Shown: piece by piece, positions 49,030 to 59,285 of the stretch | How the letters are laid out: every line of letters begins with the position of its first letter | Numbering within the stretch: position 1 is the stretch's first letter | Assembly (NCBI RefSeq): GCF_041296265.1 | Contig: NC_091695.1 | Location: 36,227,001-36,291,000 of the forward strand | Source of the DNA: Equus caballus | Taxonomy: Eukaryota > Chordata > Mammalia > Perissodactyla > Equidae | Length of the DNA stretch: 64,000 nt | Direction: 5' to 3' | Notes under the pieces: generated by a model | Told to the model about the DNA's origin: nothing | The model's input: only the letters and a program-made list of their open reading frames with translations | Database searches by the model: none | Translations under genes and position numbers: made by a program

Positions 49030-49261
49030 TTTGAGGAAGATTAGCCCTAAGCTAACTACTGCCAGTCCTCCTCTTTTTGCTGAGGACACCTGGCCCTGAG
49101 CTAACATCCGTGCCCATCTTCCTCTACTTTATATGTGGGACGTCTACCACAGCATGGCTTGACAAGCAGTGCCATGTCCACACCTGGGATCCGAACTGGC
49201 GAACCCCGGGCCGCCAAGAAGCAGAACGTGCGAACTTAACTGCTGTGCCACCAGGGAGCCC
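49030..49261 (-). mobile_element. ERE SINE in the unit 4 L1
   Basis: This is an antisense ERE with both arms and a well-kept head ('cgaactggcgaaccccgggccgcc'). It lies within 'cccctttt-atatt', which is continuous at about 13115 and 61555. It looks like one of the younger copies. Confidence 0.92.
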
Positions 49262-51579
49262 CTTTTATATTATTTAATACCATTGTTTACCTCCTTTTAT
49301 ATTGAGTATTCTTTAAAAATTATAGTAGTTATAATTATTTTTAATACACTTTTAAGCTTTATACTATAGTGAAGTGGTCAACATACCATCCTTTTACAGA
49401 ATTAGAGTTTTATAATCTGGCTATATATTTATATTATCATTGTTTTGTATACTTTCATATGTTTTTGTGACACTGATTAATGTCTTTTTTATTTCACCTT
49501 GAAAAAATCCTTTCAGCATTTTTTTGCAAGACAGGTGCAATAGTGATGAACAATCTCAGCTTTTTTGTTTCTGGGGAAGTCTTTTTTTCTCTTTCATATC
49601 TTAAGTATAACTTTGCTGGATAGAGTATTTTTGGCTGGCAATTTTTTCTTTCAACTCTGAATATGTCATTCCACTCTCTCCTGGCCAATAGGGTGTCTGC
49701 TGAGTAAACTACTGATAGCTTAATGGGGGTTCCTTTGTAGGTTACAATGTTTTTCTCTTATTGTTTTTAGGATTCTCTATGTTTGATTTTTCACAGTTTT
49801 ATTACAAAGTGTCTTGATGAAGGTCTTTTGACGTGAGATAATAGGTTAACCTGTTAGCTTCATGAACTGGATATCCAGTGTCTCCCCATGTTTTAGAGGT
49901 TTTTGGAATTATTTAATTAATTTTCTACCCCCTTCTGTTTCTTTTCTCTTTCTCAACCCCAATTATCCTAATTTTGTTTTGATGGAATCTCATAGATCAT
50001 GTAGGCTTTCTTTGCACTTTTTCATTCTTTTTTTTTCCTCTGCCCTGACTGGGTTATTTCAAATTTTTGGTCCTCTAGCATAACTTATCTGTCTTCCATT
50101 TGCTCCACTCTACCACAAATGCTCACTATTGCAGTTTTCATTTTATTCACTGAATTCTTCAGCTGCAGAATTACTGTTGTGTTCCTTTTTATAATTGCTA
50201 ACCCTTTGGTAAGTATCTCCTTTTGTTCATTTTTTTCTGATCTCAATAAATTGGTTTTCTGAGTTTTCTTACAGTTCATTGAATTTTTTCAAAAGAGCTA
50301 TTTAAAATCTTTATCAAATAGGTCTCAAAATTCTGTGCCTTGGAGCTTGATTCTTGGAGAATCATTGTTAACTTTAGTGATGGCATGTTTTCTTTATATT
50401 TCATGTTTTTTGTAAGTTTGCACTGCTGCTTAAGCATTTGAGGCAGCAGACATCTCCTTAAAGCTTGCTAGTTAACTTCAGATAGGGTATACTGTCATTG
50501 GTAGTGTTATATATGAGGTTTTCTCTCCTTTGTATGGGTAAATCTGCCCCACCCTTCTTCCTCTCTCTCGTAACAAAATTCTTAAGCTAACGTGTCTTTT
50601 CTGTTCTTATTACTCACCAGGCTGGCTATCTGAAGTCTCTTTTTTGTTTTCCAGAATGTGACGCTACAGCTGATGTTTTTGGTTTCTCTCTTACGCACAG
50701 ACTCAAGTCTATTTTTCTGAGAGCAATCAGTTTACCAGATTTACTCTCACTGCTACCCATGGAAATGTGCACAAAAGCCAGTTGTAGAGTAGGGAGAAGT
50801 GTGGGTTTAGCACTGGGAGGTTGGGATTTGTGATGGATCCAGTCAGGAGATCCTGCATAAGGTACTCCTGGAGGCTCATATTTAAACTTTCTGCTGAAAT
50901 CCTGAATGCAATCAGCACAAACTGTGTAACATTATTGCCCTTTAATATTCTTACCTGCTTCTTTCCTGATCTTCCTTCTCCCTCCTGTCATGTACTACCA
51001 TTCCCAGTAGTCTAGGTACTTCTGGAGAGAAATGGGTTTCTCCAGCTGCGACTAGCACTACTGGGGTAGCTGGGTACTCCCTCACTGCTATTTTTCACTG
51101 TGGAAGTGTTCACCACTGCTAAAGTTTATCTTGCACAGTGTGCCTTGAGAGGGGTGGTGCTGGCACAGCTCCTTTCATTGTCTTCACTGTGACCAAACTC
51201 ACGTGTTTTTTCTGCTCCATTATGGTGCTGGAATCCCTTCTTCGCAGGGCTGGGCTTCGTTGCTGAGAGACAAAGTCTGTCTCATTCACGGTTGTCTGCC
51301 CAAGTCTTCAGCACTCTCCAGGCTTTACCTGACTGTGGCCAAGATAGGTTGGGGCAATTTTGCTGAGTCCTGATGATTCTGAGGTCTGTCTGCTTAGTAT
51401 TGGATTTTCAGGTGGGTGAGAGTCCTCCTGTGCCTCTTGGTGCATGGTGCTGGATACTCCAACTCACAAAGGTGCTTTTGTTTGTGGATGGATATCCAAT
51501 TCATTGTTACAAAAGCAAAACAAAATCAGAGAATGTCTTTCTCTGCTAAAATGCTGATGTCACTCCTTTCTTGGATCAT

Positions 51580-54420
51580 TTTACTCTCATCCATCTACTT
51601 ATAGAAATACGCCATGTAAATATCATCATGATTATGACCTCAAAAACACCAAGTCAAAATTTTTTGTTTAAAGGGATTCTGGGTTGGTGTTGCCTTCAAA
51701 GCATCTGGCAAGTGACATAAATCATTTTTGGAAAAACAGATTTTAAACTCAAGCATTATGAATTCCCACAGATAAATTTTAAAGAAACATGTACTTAAGA
51801 TGCCAGGGGCCGGCCCCATGGCCAAGTGGTTAAGTTCATGCTCTCCACTTCAGCTGCCCAGGGTTTCACTGGTTCTGATCCTGGGCACAGTCATGGCACT
51901 ACTCATCAAGCAATGCTAAGGCAGTGTCCCACATAGCACAACCAGAGGTGCTCAAAACTAGAATATACAGCTGTGTACTGGGGGTGCTGTGGGGAGAAGA
52001 AGAAGACAAAGAAAAAAAGGAAGCTTGGCAACAGATGTTAGCTCAGGTGCCAATCCATAGGGAAAAAAAAGATATAAAAATTACTAAAGATACAAATAAA
52101 CAGGTCACCTTAACTAAAGTCAGCAATAACATCCAACTATAGAATGATGCATGCAAAACCATGTATTTCTATTATTAGAAAATAATAATTTTAATAAGTA
52201 AATTAAAAATGTTTAAATAAAGGATGCTATGGAAAATGTGATGAAAGAGTGAGACTATCAAAGCTGACCATTTGAGTAATGAAGAAAATAGATCCGTTAG
52301 AGAGAAAATAAAATATTATGATTGAAATTTGAAGTTCAATGGATGACTTAGGCAATTCGCACAACTTACAATAGAATGAACTTACTGGAAGATAGATCTG
52401 TAAAAATTAAACAGAACACAGTAGAGACATACAAATAATGAATGTTTCAGTGATGTGGGTGGTAGAGGAAGAAGTTTCAACACACCTCTAGTTGGGGTTA
52501 CAGAGGAATATAATACAAATATGGAGGCAATTTTCATTGTACTATCTGCGTTTAGTAGACAGCACGTGAGGCTTAAGATTACCATATTGAATGAGTAGAC
52601 ATTACAGGAAGCTATGAATTTATCCATGAGTAGAAGGAGAAGAACAGCACATATTGTAACTGCTCAATAAATCTTTTTGTCGTCATGACTGTTGGCTAAG
52701 ATGGTGATGGTGATGATGATGAAGAATACAATTTTTTGCTCTGTCCTCACAAAACTCTCCCTCCATTCAGTCTCTCTGTGGACAGAACCACATCTACGTC
52801 TAGGTTGGTAAATACATAGTCTATCTGCTCCCATTTCTTCTTCTATGTTGATGGAAAATATCTTGATTTTCTTTTCTAATTAATCTCTTCATTCCTTCAG
52901 AATTTTTCTCAAAACAGTGCACCATGAAACAATGACTGATTTGATCTTAGGAAATTCATACTTCTACATTACTTCTCAGTCTACAGCCTTATGCTTCTAT
53001 GGGGATTTTTTTTTCTTTTCAATAATTTTTGGAACTAGGAGGTTAGGAAATGTTTTTGGAGAAGGAAGACATTATGGATGGCTAATGTTGACACATGTTT
53101 ATAGTTCACAGACATAGCTTATTCCATTAATGTCACAGCCTTTCTCCAGTGAAATCTCCAAGACTTCTAATTTTATCCATGTACACAACTCCCAGGCAAT
53201 ATTTGATATCTATTTTCTACCTTTCACAGCTTCCCATTATTTTCCTTCTAGTTAGAGTTCATCTGAATAAAAATGTGTATGTGTTGGGAGATGTTCTAAT
53301 AATTATCTGAAGAGATGACTGCTATTGCATCTTGAAGAGGGTATACAGTGCCTGAGGCAAAAATATTTTTTGGGCTGTTTATCATTTGGCCTGAAGACTT
53401 AGTGCTTGCCTTCCCTGGACTGGCTCCAATAAGAAAAAGAGAAAGAACTTCCAGAAATCCTGCGTCTGCTTCCTAATCTCCATATCCATTCCTAAACATC
53501 TCAACTCTTACATGAGATCAAGTCACTTTTATTTGTAGAAGTCCTTTACCTGGGAATCATGAATAGACTGGAGTGTGATTGAGAATCCAATAAAACCACA
53601 TGTAAAGGTGGTAAGTAGTTGCAGTGTCCTGGATACTGTGCCTAAAGTTTCCAACATTTTCATAAGTATCACTGACCCGAAGAAGATCAAGAATCACTAT
53701 CCTACACAGTTTAACTTATAAGTATCTCTGATTTGAGGAAATAAAAATCTTCATCTGCAATGATGGGTGCATAATGACCCTTACAACCTTGTCTTATCTA
53801 ACTTCTCTGAGCCTTCTTAGCGTCATTAAGAAGTGTAAGTCACATCTATTTCCAAACTGCCTCTTGGTATGTGACTCTTCCCACCATATCATTGCATTAT
53901 TCTTATGTCTCTTGAGGCATTATGAGAGCAGAAAGGCAGTTACAGAATTGTCCACCTTCCTGATTACATTAATTGAATATTAGTTCCCAAGGAGATTTTA
54001 AAGAGCCCCTACTTTGTCATCACTTAACTATAAGGTCCAGCATGATTCAGGGACTTTTTCAAGCACTGAATTAAATTCAGAGCCAGGACTTATCATACTC
54101 CTTCTGTTTCACAATATAGAGATCTGGCAGCATTTTCCTACCTTACTCTATTTCTAATTCTCATATATTTGTAAAATTGTAAGGGAAAAACATGCAATTA
54201 AGACATTTTAGGAGATAATGTACTAATCATGTTCATTTACTGTGTTTTGCCCCCAAAGGAAAATGACTATTTATGCAAGAAAACTTTTAGTTAAGTTTGG
54301 TGAATATACATAAAAGACACAGATTAATTCAACACTGATGATTTAAGATGTATATTTAGTGAGCTGTGTGACTGGGAAGAAATGAAAACACTTTTTTTGA
54401 GTTTTTTGAAAATGAATCCA
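51580..54420 (+). other. Conserved non-coding 5' flank of OR 4
   Basis: This aligns with the other unit flanks, with an ERE-related insertion near its left end. No exon or promoter could be placed. Confidence 0.6.
51806..52068 (+). mobile_element. ERE-related SINE, sense orientation
   Basis: This is the only ERE found in + orientation. It starts 'ggggccggccccatggccaagtgg' and ends 'caacagatgttagctcagg' with an A-rich tail, and contains a purine-rich 'gagaagaagaagacaaag' stretch. It resembles the subfamily at 48426-48650. The other units are uninterrupted here. Confidence 0.87.
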
Positions 54421-54445
54421 TTTCCTTCTTTCAACTTTTTCTCAG
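54420..54445 (+). promoter_or_regulatory. Predicted 3' splice acceptor before OR 4
   Basis: 'tttccttctttcaactttttctcag' ends 21 bases before the start codon, as in the other units. Confidence 0.65.
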
Positions 54446-54466
54446 CAGATCTCAACAAGCAGGACC

Positions 54467-55411
54467 ATGGAAGAAAATAGAAATCACACTTCCGTGGCCG
54501 TGTTTGTTCTCCTGGGACTCTCAGATGAAAAAGAGCTGCAACTTATCTTCTTCCCAGTCTTCCTAGGGATCTACCTTGTGACCCTCCTCTGGAACCTGGG
54601 TCTCATCATCCTAATCAGGATGGACTCCCACCTGCACACACCTATGTACTTCTTTCTCAGTTTCCTGTCATTTATAGACATCTGCTATTCTTCTTCCACC
54701 AGCCCAAGGATGCTTTCAGACTTCCTAAAAGAGGAAAAAATGATTTCATTCATTGCCTGTGCCACCCAGTATTTTGTTGCATCCTGGATGTGTCTGACGG
54801 AGTGCTGTCTCTTGGCTGCCATGGCCTATGACAGATATGTTGCTATTGGTAGGCCTCTGCAGTACTCAGCGGTCATGGCTCCTGGCCTCTGTCAGAAGAT
54901 GGTTGCTGGGGCCTGTGGGAGTGGTTTCCTTAGTAGCTTAGCGGAAACAATCCCTTGCTTTCATCTCTACTACTGTGGGCCCAATATCATTCCAAATTTC
55001 TTCTGTGACATAACCCACATCATATCCTTGTCTTGCTCCAATCCCTTCATCAGCCAAATGATTCTTTTTCTGGTAGCTTTTTTTATTGGGTTCGGTTCTT
55101 TTCTTGTTATTCTCTTGTCCTATAGTTTCATTGCAGCTTCCATCCTGAAAATATCCTCCATAAAAGGTAGTGCCAAGGCCTTCAATACCTGTGCCTCCCA
55201 CTTGGTAGTTGTGACAATCTTCTACGGAACAGGCCTCTCAGTGTACATGCATCCTAACTCTGGTCACTCTGAGAAACAAGACAAGGTTCTGTCAGTGTTC
55301 TATGTTATCCTTATCCCCATGTTAAACCCTCTTTTCTATAGTCTGAGGAACAAGGAGATCAAAGAGGCCCTCAAGAGAGTGATAAAGAGGGCAAAACATT
55401 TACTTCAGTAA
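54467..55411 (+). CDS. Olfactory receptor, family 5 (OR5A/OR5AN-like), copy 4, intact
   Basis: This encodes an intact 314-residue class II odorant receptor. Landmarks are NHT glycosylation site (6-8), HLHTPMYFFL (55-64), cysteines 98, 170, 180 and 190, MAYDRYVAI (119-127), KAFNTCASH (237-245) and PMLNPLFYSLRN (284-295), which keeps the NPxxY pattern. It is the closest relative of copy 1 with about 36 differences. Most lie in the N-terminus, TM1, TM3 (105-106 AS against GC; T111), TM5 (203-207) and the extreme C-terminus. Extracellular loop 2 (HLYYCGPNIIPNFFCDITH) is identical, which suggests related ligands. The start is set by alignment and the acceptor. An 87-codon antisense frame at 54938-55201 is a shadow of this exon. 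Confidence 0.96.
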   Translation: MEENRNHTSVAVFVLLGLSDEKELQLIFFPVFLGIYLVTLLWNLGLIILIRMDSHLHTPMYFFLSFLSFIDICYSSSTSPRMLSDFLKEEKMISFIACATQYFVASWMCLTECCLLAAMAYDRYVAIGRPLQYSAVMAPGLCQKMVAGACGSGFLSSLAETIPCFHLYYCGPNIIPNFFCDITHIISLSCSNPFISQMILFLVAFFIGFGSFLVILLSYSFIAASILKISSIKGSAKAFNTCASHLVVVTIFYGTGLSVYMHPNSGHSEKQDKVLSVFYVILIPMLNPLFYSLRNKEIKEALKRVIKRAKHLLQ

Positions 55412-55784
55412 GAACATATTTGAGCAGGTGTTACCCTAAGAAGGAAAACAGTGGTAAGAACATTCAAGTAAACTTTTGTAGGTCACAAGACTAAGTATAG
55501 AGAAGTGAAAACCTGACTCCTTGATTTCTGTTGCCATTATATTTAGCTTCCACCAGCAAGTGATCTGTCTGAGGCAATGTCATCAACATGGAAATCAGTT
55601 TGCTAGACCCAAGTAGATGAAAAGCTTTCTTTTGAGAACACAGCTTCCAATAGCTGTTATCACTATTGCAGACAAATGACAAGACCCTAGGAAGTCATGC
55701 ACATGATTCTTTCCTCTACAGTTTTTATGATTGCTTTTATTTATTTTCAATTTTTCAGCATTATTTATATTTCTATAAAAAGAA

Positions 55785-55790
55785 AATAAA
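55785..55790 (+). promoter_or_regulatory. Candidate poly(A) signal of OR 4
   Basis: An AATAAA lies about 374 bases past the stop, at the position shared with units 1 and 2. Confidence 0.5.
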
Positions 55791-55859
55791 ATAATGTATA
55801 AATTTTTATGTATGAAAGTTAAAAATAATTTAAAGTGAATACTTTATCATCTTAATTCT

Positions 55860-56045
55860 AAACAGAGAGAGAGAAAGTCAGCATTAGAGAGAGGGATACA
55901 GAAAGAGAAAGCTGGAAAGAGAGAAAGAAACAGAGAGGGACACATACACAGAGAGAAAGAGAGGAGAGAGAAAGGGAAGAGAGGGAAAGAGAGAGGCTGG
56001 AAGGTTAAGGCAGGAGAGTAGACAACAGGAGAGGAGAGGGAGAAG
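55860..56045 (+). repeat. GA-rich purine tract
   Basis: This is the counterpart of the tracts at 7965 and 19740. The two overlapping - strand serine/leucine-rich frames here are low-complexity artefacts. Confidence 0.85.
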
Positions 56046-56161
56046 GATTGGTCTGGCTTTATTTCCAAATAATCTTGTTCCATTTATATTACTCTTCGAA
56101 ATTTCTTGTGAAGTAAATTGTGAAAAACAGTTGGGAGAAAGGAATGGTAGAAAGAAGGGGC

Positions 56162-56406
56162 TTTTTTTTTTTTCCTGAAGAAGATTCACCCTGATCTAAC
56201 ATTCATTACCAGCCTTCTTCATTTTTTGCTTGAGGAAGATTAGTCCTGAGCTAGCATCTGTGCCAGTCTTTCTCTATTTTGTGTGTGGGCTGCCGCCTCA
56301 GAACAGCTGATGAGCAGTATGCCCATGCCCAGGATCCAAACACGTGAACCTGGGCTGCAATGTAGAATGCACAGAACTTAAGCATTATGCCACTGGGCTG
56401 GCTCCC
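56162..56406 (-). mobile_element. ERE SINE (unit 4 downstream)
   Basis: This is an antisense ERE with diverged arms ('gaagaagattcaccctgatc', 'gaggaagattagtcctgagc') and head 'ctgggctggctccc'. The target duplication 'agaaggggc' lies at 56153-56161 and 56407-56415. It is absent from units 1 and 2 at the same place. Confidence 0.9.
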
Positions 56407-57429
56407 AGAAGGGGCAATTTTAAGGTCAAGAGTTGGGGAGAGTCTCAGAGGCTAGAAAGAAGTCAAAGGCATCAATTTCTGGTCATAGGTAGCCTAGAGC
56501 AAGCTTCATGGTAGCTTCCAAAGATCATGCAAGACTAAGAAACGAAGGCTGTTATGGTATGTCTAGGGAGGCAGAGCCTGAGTCCCAGAGATGGGAGCTT
56601 CACAGGAACTCCAGGGCCTTCAGTATGACCAGGGAGAAGCAGAGCCACCAGCCTTGGAGAGTCCAACTAAGAGAATTTAAAGAAAATTTTAAAGAGAGAT
56701 TTTTCTTCAGACAAGAGGTTGTAGGCTAAACTTCGTACATGTTACATTATTATTTACACAACTCTTTACACTTAATTAGTTACATTGTATAGATGTGATT
56801 TTTTTCTACTACCATGTGCGGTTTGCAGGTGAGAAATTATCTCCATGTCACAGATAGAACCTTTGGGCATATTTTGTTCTGCCACGTTCCTTCCAGGGTA
56901 GCAACAATCCATCTTTGAGTTCACAAAGTGTCATGTGTGGAACATAAATGGTTCTTACTGACAGGAAACATGTCCTTCATTGCTTGTCCCTGCGCCCAAC
57001 TTCTACACTTTTGGTGTTACATATTTAAATCTATCTTAAGAATCTATGCAGGTTAAAACATTAAATTTTTAAAGTTCTTATCAGAGTGAATAAATAACTA
57101 CTAACCAATTATCGAGTTTTAAATCAAATAATTAAGTCATTAACCCATCAATACCTTTCTCCCTAAAAGTAAGGTTACCTGAAGGACATCAAACCATGAG
57201 TGGGAACTTCCTAAAACATCTATGTATCCCTAATAATGGCAGGGTAGATGAGTTCCATTTAAAAAAAAAAACACACAAAAAAACAAAAAGCAAAAGTTTG
57301 TGAGAATGATCGAAGTGGATATTTTTAATGAAGGATTAGTAATACAGCATAATATGTCAGAAAGAACTCCAATTCAGTGTAAATATATTATACCTATTTT
57401 AATAGAAGTCATGCTGTGTGCTTCACTCT

Positions 57430-57630
57430 CTGATAACTGCCTTATAAGCATTATCTAATTTGATTCTATGAAGAGCTACTCTATGAATAGCTGATACTAT
57501 GAGCCCATTTTACAGGTGACAATAGTGAGGCTTGAAGAGGTTAATTTGCTCAAGGTCACATAACCAAGAAATAGAAAGGTGGAATTCAACCCTGATTAGC
57601 TAATACCAATGCCCATGGTATTAACCGTGA
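57430..57630 (-). repeat. MIR SINE, antisense (unit 4 copy)
   Basis: This is homologous to 9805-9990. 'cccattttacaggtgacaatagtgagg' and 'ctcaaggtcacataacc' are the best-kept MIR core of the three copies. Confidence 0.75.
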
Positions 57631-57849
57631 TAATCTGTGACTCTGTCTTGAGTTGCTTTTATCGTATTCCTTATTGCTTCAATTTCCTCACTTACGTGTA
57701 GCAAATCATGCCATGTCTGCCTCACATGGCTGCTGTTATTGATTCAAGTCAGGGAGTTGAGAAAATATATGTATCTAAAATGAAAGCGGTTTGTAAACAG
57801 GGAAGTGTCCAAGCATCTAATTTTTGTTATCAAGTTGTATTGTCAGTCA

Positions 57850-57965
57850 CCTGTGTCATCTTTGGCAAATCTATTAACTGCACTGGCCTCAGGTAGTCAC
57901 CTTGAAAATGATGGTATTCCACTGGATGATCTCTAGGTCCTTTCCAGCTCAAATGTCTCCATGTT
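57850..57965 (+). repeat. MIR3 SINE remnant (unit 4 copy)
   Basis: This is homologous to 10195-10325, with 'ggatgatctctaggtcctttccagctc', a typical MIR3 end. Confidence 0.65.
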
Positions 57966-58829
57966 CATTAAAAGGAAAGCTATAATCATGAGCTAATAAT
58001 AGGACCATGGGGAAGTGTGGGATTGAATCATAAGGGACATGGCAAATTGGGGCATGAAACTAGCATGGAAAAAACTCCATGACATTCATGAGTCCGGAGA
58101 GCAAGTATCTGGAGAGTTTTCTCCCTGTAACTGTCTTTTTTCCTTTCACCTCTGCCCTAAGAACACATATGAGAGGATCCCCAGTGGTGGGCATTTCTTT
58201 GGCTGTAAGTAGACAGCCAACTTCATGGCCAAAAGTCCCCATCTTGGAGTGCAGTGTGGCCTACCTAAATAATTCTTTTGAAAAGAAATAAGAAATTTCA
58301 ACTTTGGCAAGAACTCTTTATCCTGGGGGATGTAGGTCAAAGTGAGAGGGCAAGACTTATAGAAAACAGTGGATTCTGTCCTATCTCAACATCCATGTGA
58401 TTCTTCCAGTAAGACCTAGGTAGAGTAAGATTTATGGTTCTCATAAGTTTCATGAGATTTATGTTATCTGCCATTCTTTAACTCTTCCCTCTCCCTCACT
58501 TCCACACCCTCCACTTAGGGTTCTTCTTTGTGTTCTCTTTCTCCTCACCCAAATTCTCTGACCTTCAGTGAAAAGAGGAATCTGTAAACTGAAATATCAG
58601 GTATTATTCTGGAGTGAGAGGCGGATGTTGAGTTCTACTTCTGCAATTTCTTAATTATGTGGTCTTGAACTCTGTTGACTTCTGTTTTTCACTTGTAAAA
58701 TGGGGATATAGGATTATCTTTAATGTAGTGAGACCATATCTATAAAGCCTAAGACGCTGTAGAAGATAATAGTACAGCACTGAATCAAAAATGACAATTT
58801 TCTCAATTTCAGAGAAATTAGCTAATATC

Positions 58830-59285
58830 AAAACGTTTGTCAAGTATGCTGCTCTCACCACTCTTATTCAAAATAGTATTAGAAGTTCTAACCAGAGCAG
58901 TTAAGAAAATGAAACAAAATGTATCCAAATCGTAAAGAAAGCAGTTAACACATCACTATTTGCAGTTGACACAATTATATGTATAAGAAAACCTAAAATT
59001 CATGAAAAGACAATTAGAAATAATCAATGAGTAGAGTAAAATTTAGTGAACAAAATCAATGTACAAAAATCAGTTGCTTTTTTATACACTAACAATGAAC
59101 TAGCAGAAAGAGGAATAAAAAATATAATTCCATTTAAAATAGTAACAATAACAATAAAATACGTAGAAATAAATTTAACCAAGGAAGTGAAAGACTTGTA
59201 CACAGAAAACTATAACACAGTGTTGAAATAATTCAAGGAAGATAGAAACAAATGGAATGAAATTTCGTGCTCGTGGAGCACAACT
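58830..59285 (+). mobile_element. Sense L1 ORF2 fragment at the unit 4/5 boundary
   Basis: 'tatgctgctctcaccactc', then KSVAFLYTNNELAERGIKN and EINLTKEVKDLYTENYNTVLK in the + frame, are the L1 reverse transcriptase region. It is homologous to 45705-46140 and better preserved. Confidence 0.88.

Larger units (their letters stand above)
46141..51580 (-). mobile_element. L1 LINE, antisense (unit 4)
   Basis: Antisense ORF2 runs from the reverse transcriptase region to about 49480, ORF1 spans about 49500-50400 and the 5' UTR about 50515-51580. The - strand at 46702-47082 reads an ORF2 stretch including LNQEKVENLN. It is homologous to 10847-15430 and 59286-63870, with three EREs inserted at about 47850, 48426 and 49030. 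It is dead, with stops throughout. Confidence 0.85.
45705..58829 (+). repeat. OR duplication unit 4
   Basis: This unit opens with a head-to-head L1 joint. It then holds a long antisense L1 with three ERE insertions, the flank with a fourth, OR exon 54467-55411, poly(A) signal, GA tract, a fifth ERE and the downstream block. It is the longest complete unit because of these insertions. Confidence 0.7.
56045..58829 (+). other. Downstream block of unit 4, gene-free
   Basis: This aligns with 8140-10846 and 19850-22370. It includes the antisense MIR (57430-57630), the MIR3 (57850-57965) and, near 58450, the 27-base extra segment shared only with unit 1. No gene is seen. Confidence 0.65.

Noticed and set aside
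54938-55201. An 87-codon - strand frame overlapping OR 4
   Set aside because: It is the antisense shadow of the OR exon, with no independent support.
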